Assembly (NCBI GenBank): GCA_900110395.1
Contig: FODP01000008.1
Coordinates: 124,001-188,000 of the forward strand
Direction: 5' to 3'
Length of the DNA stretch: 64,000 nucleotides
Source of the DNA: Rhodospirillales bacterium URHD0017
Lineage (GTDB): Bacteria > Pseudomonadota > Alphaproteobacteria > Reyranellales > Reyranellaceae
Shown: one piece after another, positions 47,158 to 55,027 of the stretch
Layout: each line of letters opens with the position of its first letter
Numbering within the stretch: the stretch's first letter is position 1
The notes under the pieces: generated by a model
Databases searched by the model: none
What the model was told of the DNA's origin: nothing
What the model saw: the letters and a program-made list of their open reading frames with translations, nothing else
Made by a program: the position numbers and the translations under genes

Positions 47158-47819
47158 GACGCCACTCCCTGCGCGTCGCCGTCTGGTCGGCGGTCGCTTT
47201 CGTGGCGGCCATCATCGTCGTCTCGCTGCTCGCGGTCATGGCCAATCAGGTGATGGCCAGCTGGGGCAAGGTCTACGCCACCGACGATGCCGCCCGCCTG
47301 CCGCAGGTCGAGGTCGCGCTGGTTCTGGGGACGCTGCCGTACGATCCACCCGGCCGGCTCAATCCCTGGCTGAGCCAGCGCCTCGACGCGGCCATCGAGT
47401 TGTGGCGGGCCGGCAAGGTCAAGTACCTGATCGTGAGCGGCAACCGCGAGAGCGACAGCTATGACGAGCCGACCGTAATGCGCGACGTGCTGGTCGCGCG
47501 CGGCGTGCCGGCCAGTTTGATCTATCGCGACTTCGCCGGCTTCCGCACCGTGACCTCGATTGCCCGAGCGCGCGACATATACCGGCAGAAGCGCCTGATC
47601 GTCGTGTCGCAGCGCGATCATACCAACCGCGCCATCTTCCTCGCCCGTCACATGGGCGTCGAGGCGTGGGGTTACGACGCCGAAGGCAATGGGCCTTTCA
47701 TGCTGGTGAACAATCTTCGCAGCAAGCTCACCGTCATCTATGCCTACTGGGACCTGGTGATCGGCCCGCGCCCGGCTGCCGGTCCGCGAGTGGCTATCGG
47801 AGTCGACCCTCCGGGATAG
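47154..47819 (+). CDS. SanA/YdcF (DUF218) family membrane protein, copy 2
   Basis: 221 residues. An N-terminal helix (AVWSAVAFVAAIIVVSLLAV) is followed by VEVALVLGTLPYDPPGRLNP, RLDAAIELWRAGKVKYLIVS, ARGVPASLIYRDFAGFRTVT, KRLIVVSQRDHTNRAIFLAR and HMGVEAWGYDAEGNG. The cores of copies 1 and 2 share most of these blocks, so they arose by tandem duplication; the second Arg/His block diverges (SQRFHLSRA versus SQRDHTNRA). Start is GTG at 47154 overlapping the previous stop. Its 3' end overlaps the convergent dehydrogenase gene by 26 bases. Confidence 0.87.
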   Translation: MRRHSLRVAVWSAVAFVAAIIVVSLLAVMANQVMASWGKVYATDDAARLPQVEVALVLGTLPYDPPGRLNPWLSQRLDAAIELWRAGKVKYLIVSGNRESDSYDEPTVMRDVLVARGVPASLIYRDFAGFRTVTSIARARDIYRQKRLIVVSQRDHTNRAIFLARHMGVEAWGYDAEGNGPFMLVNNLRSKLTVIYAYWDLVIGPRPAAGPRVAIGVDPPG

Positions 47820-48789
47820 CAGCCATGTCGCGCAGCTCGGGCAACGGCGAGACGACCGGCTTGCCGGCAAAGTGCGCATCGAGATTGCGGCGGACCAGCG
47901 AGGTCATGCGCCGCTGGGCATGCTCGGTGCCGCCGCCGAAATGCGGCGTCATCACCAGGTTGTCGAGGCCGAGCAGCTCCTGACCCTCGTAGGGCTCCTC
48001 GTCGAAGACGTCGAGCGCCGCGCCCTCGATCACGTTGTTGCGCAGCGCGTCGGCCAGCGCCGCCTCGTCGACAGCCCAGCCGCGGCTGATGTTCAGCACG
48101 TGGCCGCGCGGGCCCAGCGCCTTCAGCACCTCGGCATTGATGATGTGCCGGTTGGAGGCGTCGGAGCGCAGGCAGACGATCAAGTAGTCGCACCAGGTCG
48201 CGAGCGCCATGACGTTGGGGAAATAGGCGAAGTCGACGTCGCTGCGCTTGTTGCGGTTGCAGTAGCCGATCTCGACGCCGAAGCCCTTTATGCGCTTGAT
48301 GAACTCCATGCCGATGGCGCCGAGGCCGAGGATGCCGACCTTGCCGCCGCTCAGGCCGGCGATGGCGCCGAAGCGGTTGGGGATGCGCTTGGTCCAGTCG
48401 CCGCGGCGGATCATCTTGTCGGCGCGCACGATGCGCCGCGTCGAGGCCAGCAGGATGCCGACCGCCATCTCGGCGACGTCGGGCGCGTTGGCGTCGGCGC
48501 CGTGCGTCACCATGATGTTGCGCTTGCGTGCGGCGGCAAGGTCGATGCGCTCATAGCCCGTGCCATAGCAGCAGATCAGCGACAGCCGCGGCATCGAAGC
48601 CATCAGCGCATCGGAGGCGCCGACACTGCCGGTCGTGACCAGCGCCTGGACATGCGGCTGGGCCGCGGCCGGAACCAGCGCCGGGTCGGGCCTGTCCATA
48701 TGTCCGGCGATCTCGTAGCTCTCGGAGAGCGCAGCGAGCGCGGTCTTGGTGAAATGGAAGCCGGTGAGAATGACGGGACGTTGAGCCAT
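47794..48789 (-). CDS. D-isomer-specific 2-hydroxyacid dehydrogenase
   Basis: 331 residues. NAD-binding motif GGKVGILGLGAIGMEFIKRI; catalytic Arg in DYLIVCLRSDASNRHIINAE; Glu in ALDVFDEEPYEGQELLGLDN; His in LVMTPHFGGGTEHAQRRMTS. N-terminal ligand domain PALVPAAAQPHVQALVTTGS. Members reduce glyoxylate, hydroxypyruvate or related 2-oxo acids with NAD(P)H. The start ATG at 48789 is chosen by homology; a long open frame upstream is antisense to pntAA1. The neighbouring TPP enzyme (44845) could supply a 2-oxo or 2-hydroxy acid, but this is only a suggestion. Confidence 0.92.
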   Translation of the reverse strand: MAQRPVILTGFHFTKTALAALSESYEIAGHMDRPDPALVPAAAQPHVQALVTTGSVGASDALMASMPRLSLICCYGTGYERIDLAAARKRNIMVTHGADANAPDVAEMAVGILLASTRRIVRADKMIRRGDWTKRIPNRFGAIAGLSGGKVGILGLGAIGMEFIKRIKGFGVEIGYCNRNKRSDVDFAYFPNVMALATWCDYLIVCLRSDASNRHIINAEVLKALGPRGHVLNISRGWAVDEAALADALRNNVIEGAALDVFDEEPYEGQELLGLDNLVMTPHFGGGTEHAQRRMTSLVRRNLDAHFAGKPVVSPLPELRDMAAIPEGRLR

Positions 48790-48930
48790 GTTCTTCAGTA
48801 TCCCGCGCCTTGCATGGCAGGTAAACGTGCGTCTACCACGCGGCGAAAATGCGCCTTGGCAAGCGCGGGGACGCTGTGCATGGTGCGGCGCGAAGTCCGC
48901 TTTCTGCGTCTCCAACCGATCCGTTGATCC

Positions 48931-50082
48931 ATGAAAATCGCCATTCTGAAAGAACGCCGGCCACATGAGACCCGCGTGGCCGCGACCCCCGAGACCGTCA
49001 AGAAACTGAAAGCGTTGGGGGTGGAAGAGATCGTGATCGAGACCGGTGCGGGTGTCGTTGCGGCCTACACGGACGAGGCCTATGCCGAGGCCGGTGCAAC
49101 GATCGTGCCGGATGCGGCATCCGCGGCCGCGGCGGCCGACGTCATTTTCAAGATCCAGCGTCCGATGGCGGCGTCCGACGGCATCGACGAGCTCGCCCTG
49201 CTGCGCCAGGGCCAGGTGCTGATGTCGCCGCTCGGGGCGCTCACCAATGCAGACCTGGTGTCGGCGCTGGTGTCGAAGGGCGTGACCGCATTTGCCCTGG
49301 AACTGATCCCGCGCATCACCCGCGCGCAGTCGATGGATATCCTGAGCTCGCAGGCCAACCTTGCAGGGTACAAGGCGGTCCTGGTGGCTGCCAACCAATT
49401 CGGCCGCATCTTCCCGCAGATGATGACGCCGGGAGGCACGCTCGCTCCCTCGCGCGCCTTCATCATGGGGGTGGGGGTGGCGGGCCTGCAGGCGATCGCC
49501 ACGGCGCGCCGGCTGGGCTCGATCGTGACGGCGACCGACGTGCGGCCGGCCACCAAGGAGCAGGTGCAGTCGCTCGGCGCCAAGTTCGTCGCCGTCGAGG
49601 ACGAGGAGTTCAAGGCGGCCGAGACCGCCGGCGGCTACGCCAAGGAGATGAGCGTGAACTATCGCGCCAAGCAGGCCGCCCTGGTCGCCGAACACATCAA
49701 GACGCAGGACATCGTCGTCACCACCGCATTGATCCCCGGCCGCAAGGCGCCGGTGCTGGTGAGCGAGGACATGGTCAAGACCATGAAGCCCGGCTCGGTG
49801 ATCGTCGACATGGCGGTCGAGCAGGGCGGCAATTGCCCCCTGTCGGAATTCGGCAAGGTGGTCGAGAAGTATGGCGTGAAGATCGTTGGCCCGGCCAATC
49901 TCCCGGGCGAGCTCGCGACCGACGCCTCCTCGCTGTTCTCACGCAACCTCTTGAACTTCATCACGCCCATGGTCGACAAGGAGACCAAGGCGCTCAAGAT
50001 CGACACTAACGACGAGGTCGTGAAGGGCACGCTGGTGACCCAGAACGGCCAGATCGTGCATCCTTCGTTGGCGCAGTCGTGA
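48931..50082 (+). CDS. pntAA: NAD(P) transhydrogenase subunit alpha part 1
   Basis: 383 residues, soluble NAD(H)-binding domain I of proton-translocating transhydrogenase. MKIAILKERRPHETRVAATP and ETVKKLKALGVEEIVIETGA open it; QSMDILSSQANLAGYKAVLV, APSRAFIMGVGVAGLQAIAT and ARRLGSIVTATDVRPATKEQ form the Rossmann site; IVTTALIPGRKAPVLVSEDM and VDMAVEQGGNCPLSEFGKVV follow. The protein ends before any membrane helix, so this is the split three-subunit form found in alphaproteobacteria. The next gene begins 170 bases later, after a repeat. Confidence 0.95.
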   Translation: MKIAILKERRPHETRVAATPETVKKLKALGVEEIVIETGAGVVAAYTDEAYAEAGATIVPDAASAAAAADVIFKIQRPMAASDGIDELALLRQGQVLMSPLGALTNADLVSALVSKGVTAFALELIPRITRAQSMDILSSQANLAGYKAVLVAANQFGRIFPQMMTPGGTLAPSRAFIMGVGVAGLQAIATARRLGSIVTATDVRPATKEQVQSLGAKFVAVEDEEFKAAETAGGYAKEMSVNYRAKQAALVAEHIKTQDIVVTTALIPGRKAPVLVSEDMVKTMKPGSVIVDMAVEQGGNCPLSEFGKVVEKYGVKIVGPANLPGELATDASSLFSRNLLNFITPMVDKETKALKIDTNDEVVKGTLVTQNGQIVHPSLAQS

Positions 50083-50100
50083 TCGTGGGCATTTACCTTC

Positions 50101-50220
50101 GCTGTCATCCCGAGGGCGAAGCCCGAGGGATCTTTGAAGCCGCAGGAAAGGTCCCTCGCTGCGCCCTGCCTCCGCCGAAGCGAAGCCGCTTCGGCTTCGC
50201 GCAGGCAGGTCGGGATGACG
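50101..50220. repeat. Intergenic inverted repeat, CTGTCATCCCGAG family, between pntAA1 and pntAA2
   Basis: Outer ends GCTGTCATCCCGAG and CGGGATGACG, inner arms GAGGGATC/GGTCCCTC, plus an extra hairpin (GCCGAAGCGAAGCCGCTTCGGC, 50174-50195) near the right end. About 120 bases in total; it fills most of the gap between two genes of one enzyme complex. Same family as 14563-14636 and 37256-37330. Confidence 0.85.
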
Positions 50221-50252
50221 ACTTTGCCTTTGCCAGCTTCGGGAGCTGCTGA

Positions 50253-50675
50253 ATGGACGACAGAATCGCCGGCGAAGCCGCCAAGCTCGCGACCCAGGCT
50301 CAGGAGCTTGCCACCAGTCTCAAGGGCGTGGCCCAGCAGATCACCGATGCCGCGGCCCAGAGTCCGATGGCGATACCCGACGGCCACATGCCGTTCGTGT
50401 CGCTGCTCACCATCTTCGCCTTGGCCTGCTTCGTCGGCTACTACGTGGTGTGGCGGGTGACGCCGGCGCTGCATTCGCCGCTGATGGCCGTCACCAACGC
50501 CGTCTCGTCGGTGATCATCGTCGGCGCGCTGCTGGCGGCCGGCCTCAAGGGCCTCGGCGCCGCGCAGCTGTTCGGCGGCATCGCCGTCGTGCTGGCCGCG
50601 GTCAACATCTTCGGCGGCTTCATCGTCACGCACCGCATGCTGTCGATGTTCAAGAAGAAGCCGGTCAAGAAGTAA
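50253..50675 (+). CDS. pntAB: NAD(P) transhydrogenase subunit alpha part 2
   Basis: 140 residues, membrane subunit. A helical amphipathic N-terminus ([20 protein letters not shown]) precedes three or four helices: [40 protein letters not shown] and [37 protein letters not shown] and [14 protein letters not shown] are typical family blocks. It helps form the proton channel with PntB. The ATG at 50253 is eight bases after a GGGAG. Confidence 0.94.
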   Translation: MDDRIAGEAAKLATQAQELATSLKGVAQQITDAAAQSPMAIPDGHMPFVSLLTIFALACFVGYYVVWRVTPALHSPLMAVTNAVSSVIIVGALLAAGLKGLGAAQLFGGIAVVLAAVNIFGGFIVTHRMLSMFKKKPVKK

Positions 50676-50693
50676 GCGGCGGGAGACTTTTAG

Positions 50694-52103
50694 GTGATCA
50701 CCCACGAAATCGCCGCCTACGGCTACTTGATCGCGGCCATCTGCTTCATCATGGCCCTGCGCGGCCTGAGCTCGCCCGTGACCTCGCGCGCCGGCAACCT
50801 CTACGGCATCGTCGGCATGGTGATCGCGATCGGCGTCACCGTCGCCTCGCCGGGCGTCGTGGCACCCTGGCTGATCATCGGCGGCCTTGTCATCGGTGGC
50901 GCGATCGGCGCGGTGGTCGCCATGCGCATCCAGATGACGGCCCTGCCTCAGCTCGTCGCCGCCTTCCACTCGCTGGTCGGCCTGGCCGCCGTATTCGTCG
51001 CGGCAGCGGCGTTCGTCTCGCCCGAGGCCTTCGGTCTCGGCTTGCCGGGCAAGATCAAGATGCACAGCCTGATCGAGATGGGGCTGGGCACGGTGATCGG
51101 CGCCATCACCTTCACTGGTTCGATCGTGGCCTTCGCCAAGCTGCAGGGCCTGGTCTCGGGCTCGCCGCTGGTGTTCCGCGGCCAGCATCCGCTCAATGCG
51201 CTGCTCGGCATCATCCTGGTGGTGCTGCTGGTGTGGTTCGCCATGCGCGGCCATCCCATCACCTTCATCCTGCTGATCGTGCTGTCGCTGCTGATCGGTT
51301 TCCTGCTGATCCTGCCGATCGGCGGTGCCGACATGCCGGTCGTGGTGTCGATGCTGAACTCCTATTCGGGATGGGCGGCGGCCGGCATCGGCTTCACCCT
51401 TGGCAACACCGCGCTGATCGTCACCGGCGCGCTGGTCGGGTCCTCGGGCGCGATCCTGAGCTACATCATGTGCAAGGGCATGAACCGCTCGATCTTCAAC
51501 GTGATCCTGGGCGGTTTCGGGACCGACAGCTCGGCGGCGGGCGCGCCGCACGCCAAGACCGACAAGCCCGTCAAGGCGGGCTCGGCCGAGGATGCGGCCT
51601 TCCTGATGAAGAACGCCCAGTCGGTGATCATCGTCCCGGGCTACGGCATGGCGGTCGCGCAGGCCCAGCACGCGCTGCGCGAGATGGCCGACCTGCTGAA
51701 GAAGGACGGCGTGCAGGTGCGCTACGCCATCCATCCGGTGGCGGGCCGCATGCCGGGCCACATGAACGTGCTGCTGGCCGAGGCCAACGTGCCTTACGAC
51801 GAGGTCTTCGAGCTCGACGACATCAACCGCGACTTCGCCTCGACCGACGTCGCCTTCGTGATCGGCGCCAACGACGTCACCAATCCCGCGGCCAAGACCG
51901 ATCCGCAGAGCCCGATCTACGGCATGCCGATCCTCGATGTCGAGCGGGCTCAGACCGTGCTGTTCGTGAAGCGCGGCATGGCCTCGGGCTATGCCGGCGT
52001 CGACAACGAGCTGTTCTTCCGCGACAACACCATGATGCTGTTCGCCGACGCCAAGGCGATGTGCGAGAACATCGTCAAGGCGCTGGAGGGCTCGTCGCAC
52101 TGA
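50694..52103 (+). CDS. pntB: NAD(P) transhydrogenase subunit beta
   Basis: 469 residues. Membrane helices fill residues about 1-270 (EIAAYGYLIAAICFIMALRG; LIIGGLVIGGAIGAVVAMRI; SYSGWAAAGIGFTLGNTALI). The C-terminal NADP(H)-binding domain III has QSVIIVPGYGMAVAQAQHAL, VRYAIHPVAGRMPGHMNVLL and INRDFASTDVAFVIGANDVT, and near the end RGMASGYAGVDNELFFRDNT. Start is GTG at 50694 after GGGAGACTTTTAG. With the two alpha parts it couples proton flow to NADPH formation. Confidence 0.96.
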   Translation: MITHEIAAYGYLIAAICFIMALRGLSSPVTSRAGNLYGIVGMVIAIGVTVASPGVVAPWLIIGGLVIGGAIGAVVAMRIQMTALPQLVAAFHSLVGLAAVFVAAAAFVSPEAFGLGLPGKIKMHSLIEMGLGTVIGAITFTGSIVAFAKLQGLVSGSPLVFRGQHPLNALLGIILVVLLVWFAMRGHPITFILLIVLSLLIGFLLILPIGGADMPVVVSMLNSYSGWAAAGIGFTLGNTALIVTGALVGSSGAILSYIMCKGMNRSIFNVILGGFGTDSSAAGAPHAKTDKPVKAGSAEDAAFLMKNAQSVIIVPGYGMAVAQAQHALREMADLLKKDGVQVRYAIHPVAGRMPGHMNVLLAEANVPYDEVFELDDINRDFASTDVAFVIGANDVTNPAAKTDPQSPIYGMPILDVERAQTVLFVKRGMASGYAGVDNELFFRDNTMMLFADAKAMCENIVKALEGSSH

Positions 52104-52120
52104 TCGGAGTGCCGTTCATG

Positions 52121-52190
52121 CTCTTCCGGACCGCGCGCGTCCCGCGCGCTCATGCGTATGAGCGCGCGGGACGCGCGCGGTCAGGAAGAC
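52121..52190. repeat. 33-base inverted repeat between pntB and the GST-like gene
   Basis: Left arm 52121-52153 and right arm 52158-52190, complementary except for two or three bases at the outer ends, with a 4-base loop. Inner core is alternating GC-rich (GCGCGCGTCCCGCGCGC). The right arm ends one base before the next ATG and supplies AGGAAGAC, the likely ribosome site. Same nested layout as 36318-36389 and 40542-40624. Confidence 0.94.
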
Positions 52191-52191
52191 A

Positions 52192-53196
52192 ATGAGCAAT
52201 CCCTACGTCCTGCACGGCTTCAACCCGTCGCCCTACTCGGTGAAGATGCGGGCGATCCTGCGCTATCGCCGCATTCCTTTCGTCTGGGACGGCGTCGGCA
52301 ACCCACGAGACATTGCCGTTGCGGCGCACCTGCCACCGGTGATTCCGATCCTGCGCTTCCCCGACGGCCGCCTGATGAACGATTCGACGCCGCTCGCCCA
52401 TGCGTTGGAACGTGACCATCCCGGCCAGCGCTCGATCATCCCGGACGACCCCGTCCACGTCTATCTCAGCGACCTCTTGGAAGACTTCGGCGACGAGTGG
52501 GTAACCAAGATGATGTTCCATTACCGCTGGTACTACGCGGCGGACCGCGCCTTTGCGCAGACCTGGATCATCACCTCGCGTGATCCGGTGATGGCCGAGG
52601 CCGAGCGCCGCGCCGGCATGCAGGCCTTCAACGACCGCCAGGTCGGCCGCATGGCGCTGGTCGGCTGCACCGAGCAGAACCGGCCGGTGATCGAGGAGAG
52701 CTACCGCTTCGTCCTCGACACGCTCGACCGCCACGTGCGTAAAATCCCGTTCCTGTTCGGTTCGCGCCCGTCGCTGGCCGACTTCGGGATGTTCGGCCAG
52801 CTGCAGATCCTGTCGGTCGATCCGACGCCAATGGCCGAGATGCGCGAGCGCGCGGCCGACGTCTATTGCTGGCTTCTGCGGCTCGACGATGCCTCGGGTG
52901 TCGAAGGCGACTGGCTCGACCCGAAGGCGCCGCTGCCCGAGACGCTGACGGCCCTGCTGCGCCATTGCGGCGAGACCTACCTGCCGTTTCTTGCCGCTAA
53001 TACGCGGGCCTTGCAGGAAGGCAAGGAAGAGGTGCTGCTGAACATCTTAGGCCGGCCCTACGCGCAGGCGCCGTTCCGCTACCAGGCCAAGTGCCACGAC
53101 GCCCTGCGCAAGAAGCTCGCCGCACTGCCCACCGACGTGCGACGACGCCTCGCCCACGTGCTCGAAGAAGCGGGCTGCCTTCGATACCTTGTCTGA
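52192..53196 (+). CDS. Glutathione S-transferase-like protein
   Basis: 334 residues. Thioredoxin-fold N-terminus: PYVLHGFNPSPYSVKMRAIL, RYRRIPFVWDGVG, HLPPVIPILRFPDGRLMNDS with the cis-Pro/Ser glutathione contacts, and LAHALERDHPGQRSIIPDDP. A longer helical C-terminal domain follows (YRWYYAADRAFAQTWIITSR; RPSLADFGMFGQLQILSVDP). At 334 residues it is longer than a usual 200-230-residue GST, with an extra C-terminal third, so it may be an atypical GST/disulfide reductase relative. Its stop is directly followed by the stop of the convergent SIS gene. Confidence 0.85.
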   Translation: MSNPYVLHGFNPSPYSVKMRAILRYRRIPFVWDGVGNPRDIAVAAHLPPVIPILRFPDGRLMNDSTPLAHALERDHPGQRSIIPDDPVHVYLSDLLEDFGDEWVTKMMFHYRWYYAADRAFAQTWIITSRDPVMAEAERRAGMQAFNDRQVGRMALVGCTEQNRPVIEESYRFVLDTLDRHVRKIPFLFGSRPSLADFGMFGQLQILSVDPTPMAEMRERAADVYCWLLRLDDASGVEGDWLDPKAPLPETLTALLRHCGETYLPFLAANTRALQEGKEEVLLNILGRPYAQAPFRYQAKCHDALRKKLAALPTDVRRRLAHVLEEAGCLRYLV

Positions 53197-53790
53197 TTAT
53201 GCGGACTTGGTCAGACGTGTCGTTGTGTCCGCCTGGTCCCTGCGGTTATAGAGCCATTGCATCAGCATATGGCCGACGATCATCTGCATGTCTTCGCTGA
53301 TCTGCATGTCGTCGACGGCGAAATGGATCGGCACATCGGCCAATTGCTTGGCCTTGCCGCCGCCATAGCCCAGCACCGCATAGCTGCGTAGGCCCATCTC
53401 GCGCGCGCATTCCAGCGCCCGCAGGATATTGGGCGAATTGCCGCTGCCGGAACACACGATCAGCACGTCGCCGGGCTCCGCCAGCACCGCCAATTGCATC
53501 GAGAAGACGTGCTCATAGCCTTCGTCGTTGGCGAGGGCCATGACCACTGCCGGATTGGCAGGCAGCGCCGTCACGCGCAGGCCGGAACCGGGCTTTTTGG
53601 AAATCCCGTACAGAAAGTCGTTGGCCAGATGGATGGTGTTGCCGGCGCTGCCGCCATTGCCGCACATGAAGACACGGCGTCCGGTCTGCCAGCAATCCAG
53701 CAATTCGTCGGCCAGCTTGCCGACCCCAGACCAATCCGCGCTGGCAAGCGTCGCCTGCAAGCGGCGGGAATAGTCGGCGAATTCGTTCAT
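53197..53790 (-). CDS. SIS-domain phosphosugar isomerase, GmhA-like
   Basis: 197 residues. FMCGNGGSAGNTIHLANDFL is the sedoheptulose-7-phosphate isomerase type phosphate loop (GNGGSA), and DVLIVCSGSGNSPNILRALE, MGLRSYAVLGYGGGKAKQLA, then DDMQISEDMQMIVGHMLMQW complete the GmhA-like fold. GmhA makes the first intermediate of ADP-heptose for LPS inner core. Here the usual histidine of HGNGGSA is Cys, and no hldE or other heptose gene is near, so the substrate may differ. Start ATG at 53790; no strong ribosome site. Confidence 0.85.
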   Translation of the reverse strand: MNEFADYSRRLQATLASADWSGVGKLADELLDCWQTGRRVFMCGNGGSAGNTIHLANDFLYGISKKPGSGLRVTALPANPAVVMALANDEGYEHVFSMQLAVLAEPGDVLIVCSGSGNSPNILRALECAREMGLRSYAVLGYGGGKAKQLADVPIHFAVDDMQISEDMQMIVGHMLMQWLYNRRDQADTTTRLTKSA

Positions 53791-53888
53791 GGTGGCTCCC
53801 GGTGGTTGCCCGACTTCGAATCATAAACGGTCTTTGTCGACCCGTCGCCCTGCTCGAACAGATGGCCTGCCTCCGCTACCTTGCCTGG

Positions 53889-54335
53889 ATGAGCATCTCC
53901 ATCGCTCGGGAAGAGGATCCGGCGGCCAGCCGCCGGTTGCTGGAAGCGCTGACGGCGCGCTTGCCGGAGTGGTTCGCGCAACCCGATGCCAATAGGCACT
54001 ACGCCGAGCAGGCAGAGGTCCTGGAAAGCTGGAGTGCCCGGCTCGATGGACGTGCGCATGGCTTGCTGCTGCTCAAGAAGCACAGCGCCGTCGGTGCAGA
54101 AATCTACTGGCTGGCCGTCGATCCCGCCCATCACCGACAGGGGATCGGACGAGCGTTGATCGCCGCGATCGAAGGTCGGTTGAAGCAGGACCGGCTGAAG
54201 TATCTCTTCGTCACGACGCTCCATCCGGACGATCCCTACGAGCCTTACCGGCGCACGCGCGCCTTCTACGAGCGGCTGGGGTTCGAGTTGGTGCTGTCGC
54301 GCCAGCCGCTCGCCTACTATCTGAAGCTTTTGTAG
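53889..54335 (+). CDS. GNAT-family N-acetyltransferase
   Basis: 148 residues. AcCoA-binding motif: IYWLAVDPAHHRQGIGRALI followed by AAIEGRLKQDRLKYLFVTTL, then YRRTRAFYERLGFELVLSRQ, with the conserved YxxLGF. N-terminal HGLLLLKKHSAVGAEI strand precedes it. Acetylates an unknown amine. The ATG at 53889 is chosen; the frame is open 29 codons further with no better ribosome site. It is divergent from the GmhA-like gene and three bases upstream of the HAD gene, so the two are co-transcribed. Confidence 0.87.
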   Translation: MSISIAREEDPAASRRLLEALTARLPEWFAQPDANRHYAEQAEVLESWSARLDGRAHGLLLLKKHSAVGAEIYWLAVDPAHHRQGIGRALIAAIEGRLKQDRLKYLFVTTLHPDDPYEPYRRTRAFYERLGFELVLSRQPLAYYLKLL

Positions 54336-54337
54336 CG

Positions 54338-55027
54338 ATGGCGTATCGCGCAGTCCTCTTCGACGTCGGCGGCCCCCTCGACATGGAGTTCGCCTGGGAG
54401 ATCGCCGTCGACGGCGCCATCGCCTCGGCCTGCGGGCTGGAGGGCATTCGCGTCGACCACGCGATGATCGACGAGGCGTCGGAAGCGGCAGTCGCGGCCT
54501 TTGCGCCGAACGCCTACGCCCACATGATCGAGACCTTGTGCGGCGGCGATCCGCGGACGGTCGAACGCGTCCGTCAGCGCGTGCGCGCCATGACGGGCAA
54601 TCTCGAGGTCTTCCAGCTGCGGCCCGAGATCGACGGCCTGCTGCGCCGGCTCAGCGAGTGCGGGCTTAAGCTCGGCATCGTCGCCAACCAGCCCCAGGCC
54701 GCGCGCGAGCGGCTGGCGCGCGCCGGCATCGGCGATCTGTTCGAGCATCAAGGCCTGAGTGGACTGACCGGCTTCAGCAAGCCCGACCCGCGCGCCTTCC
54801 AGGCGGCGGCTGCGTCGCTGGGCGTGACTCCGCCCGATTGCATCATGGTCGGGGACCGCATCGACAACGACATCGCGCCGGCCAAGGCGCTCGGGATGGC
54901 GGCGATCCTGCTGCGCGGCGGCCGGCATCGCCGCCAGAAACCGCGGTCGCCGGCGGAGGAGCCGGACGCCGTGGTCACCGACGTGCTCGAGCTGGAAGCA
55001 GCGATCGAGGCGCTTCTCGCTCAGTGA
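54338..55027 (+). CDS. HAD-superfamily hydrolase with altered motif I
   Basis: 229 residues. Motif I is AVLFDVGGPLDMEF: the nucleophile Asp is present but the second Asp (the general acid/base of DxDxT) is Gly. Motif II is GIVANQPQAARERLARAGIG; motif III Lys is in LTGFSKPDPRAFQAAAASLG; motif IV is CIMVGDRIDNDIAPAKALGM. DVGG variants occur in functional HAD enzymes, so it need not be inactive, but a phosphatase with a full motif I is not what is seen. Substrate unknown. The stop lies inside the 3' end of the convergent amidohydrolase gene (7-base overlap). Confidence 0.88.
   Translation: MAYRAVLFDVGGPLDMEFAWEIAVDGAIASACGLEGIRVDHAMIDEASEAAVAAFAPNAYAHMIETLCGGDPRTVERVRQRVRAMTGNLEVFQLRPEIDGLLRRLSECGLKLGIVANQPQAARERLARAGIGDLFEHQGLSGLTGFSKPDPRAFQAAAASLGVTPPDCIMVGDRIDNDIAPAKALGMAAILLRGGRHRRQKPRSPAEEPDAVVTDVLELEAAIEALLAQ

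Noticed and set aside
49659..52100. 813-codon open frame on the minus strand
   Set aside because: Antisense to pntAA1-pntAA2-pntB; translation is His/Arg/Asp-rich without motifs.
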